64,000 nt of DNA, taken from Ziziphus jujuba. Lineage: Eukaryota > Streptophyta > Magnoliopsida > Rosales > Rhamnaceae. Below, piece after piece: positions 12,030 to 23,325 of this stretch (positions are counted from its first letter, which is position 1; every line of letters starts with the position of its first letter). The translations under genes were made by a program, and so were the position numbers. Where the stretch lies: NCBI RefSeq assembly GCF_031755915.1, contig NC_083379.1, forward strand, positions 25,668,001 to 25,732,000. Direction: 5' to 3'. The notes under the pieces were generated by a model. The model saw only the letters and a program-made list of their open reading frames with translations, ran no database searches and was not told the DNA's origin.

Positions 12030-12500
12030 CACTACAAGAAAATGATCTTTTACCGATAAAATTTTCATGGATAGAAAACAATATTGTCATGAAAGAATAC
12101 ATTTTTAAAGATGAAAAATATTTTTTTAAAGTAAGAATTAAATTTTTGATGTTGCAAGCAAATGTTACACTTTTAACAACAAACACATAATTTTGATGCT
12201 ATTGGATTAACTTTTACAGATGGCACTTAAATATTGGGAGCAAAAGATTACTATTTACCAATGAAATCAATATTCGTCAGCAAACGTTAGAAATTTTACC
12301 AACACCTTTAAATATTGTCGACAAAAGTATAACATTTACTAACCAAATTGAAAATTAGTTGGCAAAAGTGATACCTTTTAACGACGACTTCAAATATTGT
12401 CGGCAAAAGCTTATCCTTTATCTACGAGTATAATTTCATTGGCATAAGTTACACATTTTACCCACAAACACCACAATATTGTTGGTAAAAGGTAAAATTG
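12030..12500 (+). mobile_element. CACTA (En/Spm) terminal inverted repeat and subterminal repeats
   Basis: CACTACAAGAAAAT at 12030-12043 is the classic plant CACTA terminus, preceded by AAA as a possible 3-bp target copy. It is followed by many short subterminal motifs of the TTGTCGGCAAAAG / TTTACCGACAAA type in both orientations (to about 12500), which in this superfamily are binding sites for the TNPA-like protein. The transposase lies 8 kb further on (20313 onward) in the same orientation. No good partner terminus was found on the right. Confidence 0.78.
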
Positions 12501-12522
12501 TATATCCTTTGTATATTTTTGA

Positions 12523-12531
<9 letters not shown>

Positions 12532-12556
<25 letters not shown>
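12532..12556. repeat. (ATT)n microsatellite
   Basis: About eight perfect ATT units within the CACTA subterminal region. Confidence 0.9.
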
Positions 12557-12560
<4 letters not shown>

Positions 12561-12977
12561 TGTTATTATTATAATTATTATATAGTAAATCTATCTATTT
12601 TATTTGTTCGTAATTAATTTATATTTATGTACTTAAATTTTGGTAGGCAAGTAAGAAAATAATAAACATTTTTGCCGACAAAATTTCACATGTCCACAGT
12701 ATGGCTTTGTTTATTTCTAAAAATTTATTTTACGGAAAAAAAAATCATATATTTAATTTTTCAATTTTTCTTTTGTTATATTACAAAAGAAAACAATTAA
12801 AAGCACTACTTAGTATTATTATTGTTATAATTATATGTAACTATATATATACATATACAGTATCATTATTAGTAGCAGTATTATTTTGAAATTTGTACAA
12901 TATATATTAAATTGAATAAGCACACATATAAGTTTTATTCTATCTTAACTTCCAATTAATTAGTTTAAAATTTATAT

Positions 12978-15933
12978 TGTTAGGATCCATCCAAGATCCT
13001 TTCCAAAACTCCAGACAAGTCCTGATCCCAGGGAGACCCTACCAGACCATCCTATGGAAAATCCGGCAGCACCTCCCCTAAGGGTAGGATATGTCCCAAA
13101 ATTTACTTGCATGGAGATATACTTCTAAATCGTACCACCTTATCCCTCCCTCCTTACTATAATTAAATTCCACAAATTACAGCACTTCGATGATAGGTCA
13201 TATAAAACATACACGTATATGCAATAGGAATAATTTACCAAATAAACAACCAAAATATACCTTTAAACATTCATGTCTGTCCACACTACCTACTTAGTAT
13301 TGCAAATTCAAATACATTTCAAATGTCATTTTACAAATATACCAATGTATAATATAAAAAGAGGTGTACAAACCAATCACCACACCAACAATAATAATAG
13401 TAAATATTTTAATGATAATGATAACTATATTAATACAATTCATCCGAGGGCTACGTATAACCAAGGGCTACGTATAACCATACATATTCAAAGGTTATCA
13501 CATAACCTCACCTACACGATGGCTATCACATAACCACACCTGCCCAATGGCTATCACATAACCACACCTGCCCAATGGCTATCTTTCTCATCCGTAGGTT
13601 GTAATACTTGTTCAAAGTTACTGTATGATAATGACGATGATAAAATTTATTAATAATAATAAGAATATTTAATAAAATCAATAGTAAAAAATTAGATCAC
13701 GAATAGATAAGGTAACATAAGATAAAATATTATCTTAAAATCCGTAATCGTAACGGAGATATATACAATACCGTCTAACATACTGTGCGATCCATGATTC
13801 CAGCTGTCGCCGATACTCTGCTACCCATACAGTTCGGGATGGTTGCCTAAATTGGCCATCCGATCCCCTTAATTTGTAGGCAACATATATACGAGGCTAG
13901 TTCTACATGGACCACATCGGATCCTCGCCCCGTACTGTGTGGTATATAAAACATAATATAATTTGACATAAATATGTATATATATATATATACTTAAAAA
14001 AATACTTGATGCACATACTATATACCAGTGGTGCTCGAAGATGCTTAGCGTCCCAAGGCACCGACTGACGGAGAGGTTATAGAGAGAAAACCAGCATCCA
14101 GGCAACCTTGGCATCCCAGTAGCTCCAATGCTATAAACTCAATCCCAGCCACGGAGGGGGACGGCTATAGACAATCTCAAACTTGCCTGCCTTCGGTCCA
14201 ATGGCAACCACAGGAGAGTATAAACCTGCATGCTCATCACACTATACCTGCACGCTAATCACATCCAGAACTACAGAACATCGGTACGTGTATAGTGCAT
14301 CAAAAATCGATAAAATTTTATAATATCATATTTTTATAGTAATATGATATAATATTATAAAATTTGAATTTCTAACAACATACATTTAAATTTATGCATT
14401 TTTATCAAATCCATAAAACTCCATGCATACCTAAGTAGTAAACTCATAAATATAGTTTTGATCACAATAATTCAATATAATCAATTCATCAAACCTTCAA
14501 GTTAATTCATACCAAAAATCAATAGAACCACATATAATTAAGTATAAAAAAAAAACATACATTCTATTAGATACCATAACCTCATAGTAACTTCATAGTA
14601 AAATTAACAATAATTTAATAGCATTTTCAAAATTAACAGCTTCCCAATTTCAGAAATATTAATTCAACTCATATTTATGCAATTCAACACAATTTAACAT
14701 CTTCAATATAAATAACAATTATTTAAATATTAAACAGTACATCTTTCAGACTACCATATTAAAATAATAATACTTTATCCAAAAATGACATTTTTCAAAA
14801 TACTCAATCATAATTTACAAATAAAGTACCAAATCGAAGCTTATGACGAGAACGTCAAGAATATACCTTCAATTTGTCCCACTGTCGTCGGAGATGGCCG
14901 AAATTTGACCGAGAAGTTCTGGTCGAGCTTCAATTTAATGTATCTTTCAAACAAACGAGAATCTGGACAAATGGGGGCCATATTTGAAACCAGGAGATCC
15001 AAAATAGGGGAAAGGGGTATGAAATTGGACTGGGTTGGCCGGAAAACGGCAAAATCGTCGGAAAACTAAAATGGGCTGCCACCACCCGTTCTAGGCCCAT
15101 CACCAGCCGGTAGGTAGCCAAATTTCATGGTCAAGCTCGAGGAATGATCGGCTACGCTGGCGGCCAGCGCGTGTGAGCTAATGACTGTCAAAAATCTTCC
15201 GATCGGTGGGAACCCGAAATGAAGAGAGAAGGAGGGAGAGAGAGATAGAGCAAGAAGAAGAACAGTCGCGCCCTTCCCTTTTTCCTATAGGGGAAGAAAA
15301 ATAAGGGAAAAAGAAAAAGAAAATGAGAAAGAGAAAAAAGAAAAGAAAAGAAAAGAATAGAAAATTATTAAAATAATAAAATAATATTTTATGATAAAAT
15401 AATAATAAAATAATATGATATTTTATTAAGATAACACGTGGCACTTTATAAATGTGGCATGTGGTATAACCCTACTGGTGGCACATGGCTCAAATCAAAG
15501 ACTCTTTGAATATTTCATTATCCGATAATATCAGTCTTCAAAAAAATAGATATAATTTTACAGACCCGCAACTTTTCAATCGTAGGTCCAAATCAAGCGT
15601 GCCACCAGTATACGGAGTCGTATTGACAAGCACTTCCATATGATCCATGGGTCAACATCGAATTCTATGCAAATAAAAAGTCAACTCTAGATCCGTTGAC
15701 CAATTCGGATCGTATCTTGTTTCGCTCATAACTTTCAAACCGTAGCTCCGTTTTCAATGTGCTGCTAGTCTAAGAACTCGGGTTGATGCGTACTCCGCAA
15801 TGGTACCTTGGTCAGTGCAAAATTCCCTTTAAAGTAAAAAGTCAACATTTTGACCCACTTGATCAATGGTCAAACTTGGTCAACCTTCGGTCAACGTGAA
15901 AATTTATGATGTATTTCGGGACGGGGTGTTACA
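12978..15933 (+). mobile_element. Solo LTR (~2.96 kb), Del/Tekay-like, TSD TATAT
   Basis: The sequence begins TGTTAGGATCC and ends GGGGTGTTACA, with TATAT directly outside both ends (12973-12977 and 15934-15938). Removing it restores the flanking tandem-array unit. No gag, RT or integrase is readable within it. Long LTRs ending GGGTGTTACA are typical of Del/Tekay chromoviruses, hence the family suggestion. Inside are repeated GGCTATCACATAACC units (about 13510-13580) and a purine-rich tract (15200-15360). A short non-coding LTR element cannot be excluded, but no internal PBS was seen. Confidence 0.75.
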
Positions 15934-17989
15934 TATATACTTATTTTTTTTTGGTAAAGGGGTAAACACCAATAAACATGTGTCGGAAAAAACATGGTAA
16001 TTTCCTCGGCATAGGAGACTTTTCCAACAAAATTTTCACATTTTGTGGGCAAAACTTTAAGCTTTTGGCAAGAAGAAATGAAATTTAGTTGGCAAACATA
16101 TCGCTTTTTTATTTCTAAAAACATAGTTTTGGAAAAAAAAAAAATCCTACATATTTAATTTTTCCATCTTTGTTTTTAATTTTTGTGACATGTATATATA
16201 AATTTTTATGTTAAAAAAAAGTTTAGATGCACTACTTAGCAATTAGTATTATAATTATATGTAACTATATATATAATATTATTATTATTAACAGTAGTAT
16301 TATTTTAAAGTGCATAACATGTAATTAAATTGAAACAGCACACATATAAATTATTTTCTATTTTAAATTATAATTAATTTGTTATATTTTATGCGCCTTC
16401 TTATTTTTTGGTAATGTAATAAACAGTTGCTGGCAAAATTGGAAATTTCCTCAGCAAAGGGGACTTTTGCCAACAAAATTTTCAAATTTGCCGACAAAAG
16501 TTGTGGCTTTTTTATTTCTTAAAATATATTTTTTGGAAAACAAAATCTTACATATTTTAATTTTAAATTTTCCTTTTAGTTTCTGTGACATACATATGTA
16601 AGTTTTTTACGTAAAAAAAATTAGATGTAATACTTAGCAGTTAGTATTATAATTACATGAAATTATATAAATAAACATATATAATATTATTATAATTACA
16701 TGTAATTATATATATGCATATATATTATTATTATTATTATTATTAGTACTATTAGTTTAAAATTCATAAGATATAAATTAAATTGAATCAGCACTCATAT
16801 AAGTTACTTTTTATCTTAACTTATAATTAATTTGCTATATTTTATGGGATTTTTTTTTTTTGGGTAATGGAATAAATATTTGATGTCAAAATTGGAAATT
16901 TCTTCAACAGAGGAGGCTTCTGCCAACACGTAATTTTCAATATGGTTGGCAAAATTTGTGGCTACTCACTTTCTAAAACTATATTTTTTGGGAAAAAATC
17001 CCACATATTTATTTTTTCCATTTTTGTTATGGATTTTTGTGACATGTATATGTAAATTTTTTATTTTTAAAAAAATAGATGCACTATTTAGCAGTTAGCA
17101 TTATACTTGTAAGTAACTATATATATATATATATATGATATTATCATTATTGATGTTAGTATTATTTTAGAATTTGTAAGATTTTAAATTAAATTGAACC
17201 AGCACACATATAAATTACTTTTTATCTTAATTTACAATTAATTTGTTATATTTTATGCACTTGATTATTTTTTGGTAATAGAACAGCGAAATTGAAAATT
17301 TTCTTGGAAAAGGAGACTTTTTCCAACCAAATTTCCAAATTTGCAGGCAAAAGGTATGACTTTTTTTATTTTTAAAAACATATTTTTGGAGAAAAATGCC
17401 ACATATTTAATTTTTCCATTTTCGTTTTCGGTTTTTGTGACATATATATATATGTAAATTTTTTATATTAAAAAAAGTAGATACAATGCTTAGCAATTGG
17501 TATTATAGATACATGTGTCTATATATATATATACACACATATATAGTATCATTATTATTAATCCTAATGTTATTTTAGAATTCGTAAGATTTAAATTAAA
17601 TTGAATGAGTGCACATATAAGTTGTTTTTATCTTAAGTTACAATTAATTAGTTACATTTTATGTACTCTATTATTTTTTGGTAATGGAATAAATATTTAC
17701 TAGAAAAATTGGAAAGGCGTTACTAGCAAAAGTTGTGGCCTTTTCATTTCTAAAAATGTGTTTTTTGAAAAAAAAAAAAAAATCCCATATATTTAATTTT
17801 TTCATTTTTTTTTTTGGGTTTTTGTGACATGTATATGTAAGTTTTTTATGCTAAAAAATTAGATGCACTGCTTAGCAATTAATATTATAATTATATATAC
17901 CCATTATATATACATATATAGTATAATTATTATTAATAGTAATATTATTTTAGAATTCGTAAGATATAAATTAAATTGAACCATAATGT

Positions 17990-19670
17990 GTAAAATCAAT
18001 TCGCAGGTGTATGAATCGTTTCAAGTAATAAAGTGGAAAAGTCGGATTGTCGTACCCAAGGGATTAAGAATTAAATATTAAAGATAATTAAGTTTTGGTA
18101 ATATTTAAACTAACAATTAACATGACAATTGAAAATTAAATAAACTAAATTAAAAAAGCACAAAAGTAATATGTTTGTTTAATTATCTAGTAATTTTGTT
18201 AACCACACTTAATCACAAAATTAATCAAAAGTAGTTTTCACTTACAATTGATAATATTCACATAATTTAATTTATTCCTTCTGGTCTATAAATTAAATCA
18301 TGCAAATTCATTAAGTATAAATTAAGCAAAAAATATGGATCAGATGTAAATCATTGTAGATCCATAATATTATCCTTTTCAAGCTCAAATATTATTAAAA
18401 TCATCATTCCTTCCGGCCTGTGAAAGCATTAAGGATATCAATAATTTATTAACAAAACATATTACTAATTAAATAAAAATTAATATATATTAAAGTAATC
18501 AAACCTTTATAGTTAGGGCTATATCATAGTCCTAGCTATGAAAATTAGTTCATGGCAAAAATAAATTCAATATTTATAATTATTAATAACAATAAGGTTC
18601 ACAAATTAAAGAGATAAGAAAAGAGAATAAAAACTATTGAAGAAATTCTCCGAAAACAAAATCCTCCAAAAAATCTCCAAGTCGCTGCCTTCTTCTACAA
18701 ACAAGCCCACGTCTCTGCCTTCTTCAAGCTCTCCAATTGATCTTCCAAAAATTTAATACCCTAAAATCTTAAAACCCTTAAGAGAATTTAAGAAACTCTA
18801 AAAATTTGATTCGTTTCTATTCAAACCTCCTAAAAGCTCTTAAATAACTCTCTAAACTTCTATATATTCCTTCAGTGAAGTGGGGACTATATATTTAAGA
18901 CCTTGAAAACATTTTTCTCCCTTTATTTTTAATGTGAGAGTCTTGCAAGATACATTTTTAAGTCATTAAGAGGGTTGGACAAATTTCATGTGTAAAAAAG
19001 AAATTTAATATTACTTCCTCTCCACTACTTTCCTTTTTTCTAATTCCTTCTAAAAAAAGTTAATTAGTCTAGTTTATCATTAATGAAGCATGTGACATGA
19101 TATGTATCTCATTAATGATAAATTAACCAATTATGGCCACTTGTCCTAATCTTGGCTCTCAGATTGCCTTGATTCCCTCTCTTAATCAATAATGGAAATT
19201 TAACTAGAATATTCCTTTTTATAAATTCTGAACTTTAAATGATGATATCTTTTTGCTTGCACCTCGAAATCCAAAAATAATGTGATATTTGAAATCATCA
19301 GATCGTGAGGATTATATAACATCCACTTTCACCATGAAATTTCCGATAGAATCTTTATGGAATCTTCAAAAAATCTTTTTTAATGCTTGATCCGTTTGAG
19401 CTCTATTCTTGCTTCCTATCATAATTCGATCCAAGGAATCCATTTTTATAGTTGTTTTCTTGAAATTCTTCCTTCTTCAGCTAGATTAAGAAAAATAGAT
19501 AATTAAGTATTTTTCCATAACAAATTAACACAAACTAATAAATACTAAGCTATAAATATGGAATAAAATCATCAATATTTTTGCATAAAATCATTAAAAA
19601 AATTAAGAGAGGGAATTAGATGGCATAAAATCATCAATATTAAGCTATAAATATGGCATAAAATCATTAA
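17990..19670. mobile_element. Unclassified ~1.7-kb insert in the CACTA array
   Basis: The array unit stops after its AAATTGAACC end and resumes mid-unit at about 19672. The intervening sequence starts near TGTGTAAAATCAATTCGCAG and reads like a plant LTR in reverse orientation: a CAATTCGCAGGTG end, then CGTACCCAAGGG. Near its other end are direct repeats built on ATAAAATCATCAATAT. No target duplication was found and part of one array unit is missing, so a deletion accompanied or followed the insertion. No protein is recognised. Confidence 0.4.
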
Positions 19671-19728
19671 AAAAATTAGATGCACTACTTAATAATTAGA
19701 ATTATAATTATGTATAACTATATATATA

Positions 19729-19906
19729 CAGAGTAAGGCGATGGTGCGGACGGTCTGCATGTGGATCAGCACCAAAGTCAACGTGTTTTTAAAAAAGCAT
19801 CGACTTTGCTATTACATATATATAGCAAAGTCAATGCTTTTTTTTTAAAAACATCGGCTTTGGTGCTGGTCCACATATGGACCGTCCGCACTGTAGTCTT
19901 GCCCTG
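19729..19906. mobile_element. 178-bp foldback MITE, hAT-like
   Basis: The two halves are inverted repeats over nearly the whole length: GGTGCGGACGGTC and GACTTTGCTAT in the left half recur reversed in the right half around a TA-rich centre near 19820. Ends are CAGAGTAAGGC and its counterpart GTCTTGCCCTG. The 8 bp outside (TATATATA and TATATGTA) differ at one base, consistent with a hAT-type 8-bp target duplication, though the site is itself TA-rich. Confidence 0.8.
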
Positions 19907-21018
19907 TATATGTACATACATATATAGTAGTATTATTATTATTAATAGTAGTATTAATTTAGAATTTGTAAGATATAAATTAAATTAAATGAGTACATAT
20001 ATAGGTTACTTTTATGTTACCTTACAATTAATTTGTTACATTTTATATACTTTTTTTTTTTTTTGGGTAATGGAATAAACATTTGCCAAAAAAATTGGAA
20101 ATTTCCTCAGCAAAGGATCTTTTGCCATGAAATTTCAAATTTTGCCTGGGAAAGTTGTGGTTTTTTAATATCTAAAAATGTATGCATATGTTTCAGACTC
20201 GGATGCTTAGTAGTTAGTTTTATAACTATGCATAACTATATATTTATACATATATAGTATTATTATTATTATTAATAGTATTATTATTTTAGAATTCATA
20301 AAATATAAAATCTTTCAAATGTATGCTTTAGTTTTATGGACAATTAATGATTTTCTAATGTATGGACTTCTATCAAGCTGGAGCACTAAAGATTATATAT
20401 ATGGCTTGTCCTATTTGCAACAAGGAAACATCATCATTGAGGTAGAGAAGTAAAATATGTAACATGGGTCATTGTTGGTATTTACCTTCTGACCATCACT
20501 GGAGACAAAGTCGTCTACACGATGGTCACTATGAAACTCGATCTGCACTAAAGTAATTATCTGGTAAGGACATAGCGAGGTAATTAAAATGTGTAGAAAT
20601 AGTGAAATTGAGAAAGCATCCAAGTCTGAAACATAAGTGTACACAAGCAAAGTTGAATTGGACCAAAAAGATTATATTTTTTGGCTTGGAATATTGGCCT
20701 TTTTTTAAAAATAAGACATATTCCTGATGTTATACATATTGAAAAAAATATATGTGGTAATGTTGTTTGAAACTTTGTTGGACATTGATAACAAGACAAA
20801 TGATACTGATAGAGCTCGAAAAGATTTGGCAGATATGAAAATAAGGAAACAGCTACATTTAGTAAAATATGGTAATCAAAGATATGTAAAGCCGCATGCG
20901 AAATACACATTAACATGACAAAAGAGAGTAGTATTTTTTCGTTTTTGACTTCCATACAATATATTGATGGATCTGCATCAAAGCAACTCAAAAAGTGTTA
21001 ATGTTAAAGATAGTAAGA

Positions 21019-22151
21019 TAATGTGATTCCGCCCGAGCCCGCTCAACTGATAACCCGCTGGGGTGCTGACCCGACACGAATGACGACTAGGCCAATCACA
21101 AAAGCTCAAATTAAGAGATTTAAGAACAAACTGGGAGCATTTATACAGGGGGTAATCAATCTCAACAGAGCTTGTCCATACTTGAAGATACAAAGCCTAT
21201 TCTAAGCATCCAAGTGGTGGAAGCCGATACGTACCCGGGTAGCAGTTTTGGTGCAAATATGGACAATGGGCAGCATGAAATGGTTCCAAATCTTTATAGA
21301 TTCAATACATATGTATAAGAGGATATGGAATCAAGTCAAGGCAGCTTCAAAGGCATTCAAAATGGGGTTGTACGGACAGCTTCAAATTTGGCCTATTTTT
21401 TACTGTATTTTGTGCTCGCTTTACTGTATTTTGTTGAGTTGGCTTTTTCTTCCACTTCCAAGCATGGGCAATGTGTGGGACTTCATATTCAGATTATTTG
21501 GCATCCTAAAAAGCATATTGAAGCTGATTTGGAGCTCAATTTAGTCAAAGAATGGTCAAAGTCAACTTAGTCAAAAAGCTAGTATTATAGTTTCCTAATT
21601 TGATTCTACTTTTTGTTTTAGGAAATTACCATTACTTTTTAGTTTTTATTTATTTATTTTCTGAAAAAATAAGTTTAGGAAAGTTATTATTTTATTATTT
21701 TCATTGTAAATTAATTAATTTCTAATTCAAAATAAAGGAATTAATTAATTCAAATTAGATTAGGAAAGGAGTGAGAATTTCGGCCACCATAGAACTCTTT
21801 ATTGTGTGGCCTGTTTTTCCTAGGGTTTTTAGGGTTTATTTTGTTTCTTTCAAAGCCTATTTAAAGGCTTATTTTTAATAAGAATACAACTTTAATTTGA
21901 TTGAGAAAATACTTGTGAGATTAACTATCTCTTTGTTCTTTGAGAACACCTAAAACACCATTAGAGAATTGGTTGTTTTAGCTTGACTTATCAGTAGGTT
22001 TTCCATCCCCTATTGTGGCATCTACATTATACCAAGGTTTCTAATCACAGGTTGGTTAGGGGTTGAGGTCAATTCCATTAGAACTTGAACTTAATTAAGA
22101 TCCGGGCTAATATAATATGGGTTTAGGAGTAGGTCACCTAGGTTCGTATCA
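21019..22151 (+). repeat. 5' LTR of Gypsy A (1133 bp)
   Basis: Pairs with 25793-26918. Its first 190 bp can be read as the family polyprotein tail (EPAQLITRWGADP, then RPITKAQIKRF). Confidence 0.9.
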
Positions 22152-22153
22152 TT

Positions 22154-22165
22154 TGGTATCAGAGC
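22154..22165 (+). other. Primer-binding site, initiator Met-tRNA (Gypsy A)
   Basis: TGGTATCAGAGC, complementary to the 3' end of plant initiator Met-tRNA, two bases after the LTR end. Confidence 0.9.
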
Positions 22166-23325
22166 TAAATTTTGTTCAAGTTTGAACTATCTTTATTTGC
22201 TTTATTTATTTTTGTTTTATTCTACAATTTTAGCATTAGGTTAAGGTTGTATCCATCCCATACACGTTTTGCATCTTAAAAAAAAAAAAAAAATTCATTC
22301 CTAGTTGAATTAGGATTTCCTAGTTTTATCGTATTTTTGTTTCCTAATTTGTTGGTTGTTTTTCATCATTGTTCTTGTTAATTTTGGTTTTTGTTGATTT
22401 TTTCTTTGCTGTTTTAGTCTTAAATATTTGCATTCATATATTCCAAAAAAAATAAAAATAAAAGAGAGAGAAAAGGGTTTGCTGCAACATATAAAAAAAA
22501 GAAAAAAGAAAAAGAAAACTGCACTTTCGTTTTTGTCGGAGACCACAGGTTTGGTGGATTTTTGGTGTGGAATTGCAATTTTTAGTGTTGATCTTTGCTA
22601 CTGCAGTTTTTTTATGTTCTATGATTGGAAAAAAAAAAAAAAAAGAAGAACAAGCCGAATAAAAAAAAAAAAAAGAAAAATATTTCGATTTGTTGGAGTT
22701 TGATTTGTTTGCTGGAAATTTGTTGGAGCTGCTGGTTTTTTTGATTATTTATTCAATATTTGAGTTGCTGGGGAATTATTTTTGCTGCTGGATATTTGGA
22801 TTTTGGGTGCTTAAATTATTTGGATTAAAATTAGTTAAAGGATTTGATACAAAACTTGAATTACAAGAACAACAACCAACACTTTTCTATATTTTTGTTC
22901 TCTTTGATTCTTGTTCATATTTGCATTTCTTTTTCTAGAATTTTATTCTTGAACTCATAATCTATTACCATCTGGTCCAGATCTTCAAAATTCCAAAGTT
23001 TTCTCATTAATTTGCTTTATTTTGCCTAGAAAAGCCGAAAACTAGGTTTTGTTGAATTCTTCGGTATTGCCTACTTTTAGCTACTGTTTTGTTGATAAGT
23101 TTAATTAAAACATATTTGTGATCTAATTGCTGTTTTGTGGGTGTTTTAATTAGAACTTTGAGATAATTCATTGAGAGGAAAAAGGCAAGAGAGTGTGAGC
23201 ACAAAAGAGGGTTAAAAGCCGAAATTAGTGTGCAAACACGAATATCGAGTTTTTATATTGAGTGAAACACATGAGGGAGTGAATCTGGTGAGAATTTATT
23301 TTATTTTTGTATTATTCATACTAAC
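22166..23325 (+). other. Untranslated leader of Gypsy A
   Basis: 1.16 kb of T-rich and A-rich sequence with poly-A/AAGAAG tracts near 22440-22680. The same leader is seen in element B (37118-38248) and partly in C (35801-36130). No ORF in it looks real. Confidence 0.7.

Larger units (their letters stand above)
12600..20312 (+). repeat. Tandem array of ~380-450 bp units in the CACTA element, with later insertions
   Basis: Each unit carries, in order: a TTTTTTGGTAATGGAATAAA start, TTGCCGACAAAA-type motifs, a TTTCTAAAAATATATTTTTTGG segment, GTGACATGTATATGTAA, AGATGCACTACTTAGCAATTAG, AT microsatellites, and an AAATTAAATTGAAC end. The GCACTACTTAG motif or a variant recurs at about 12803, 16230, 16625, 17078, 17482, 17862, 19680 and 20207, so about eight units or partial units are present. 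The array is interrupted by a solo LTR (12978-15933), an unclassified insert (~17990-19670) and a MITE (19729-19906). It abuts TNP2 directly, with no N-terminal transposase exons between. Confidence 0.8.
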
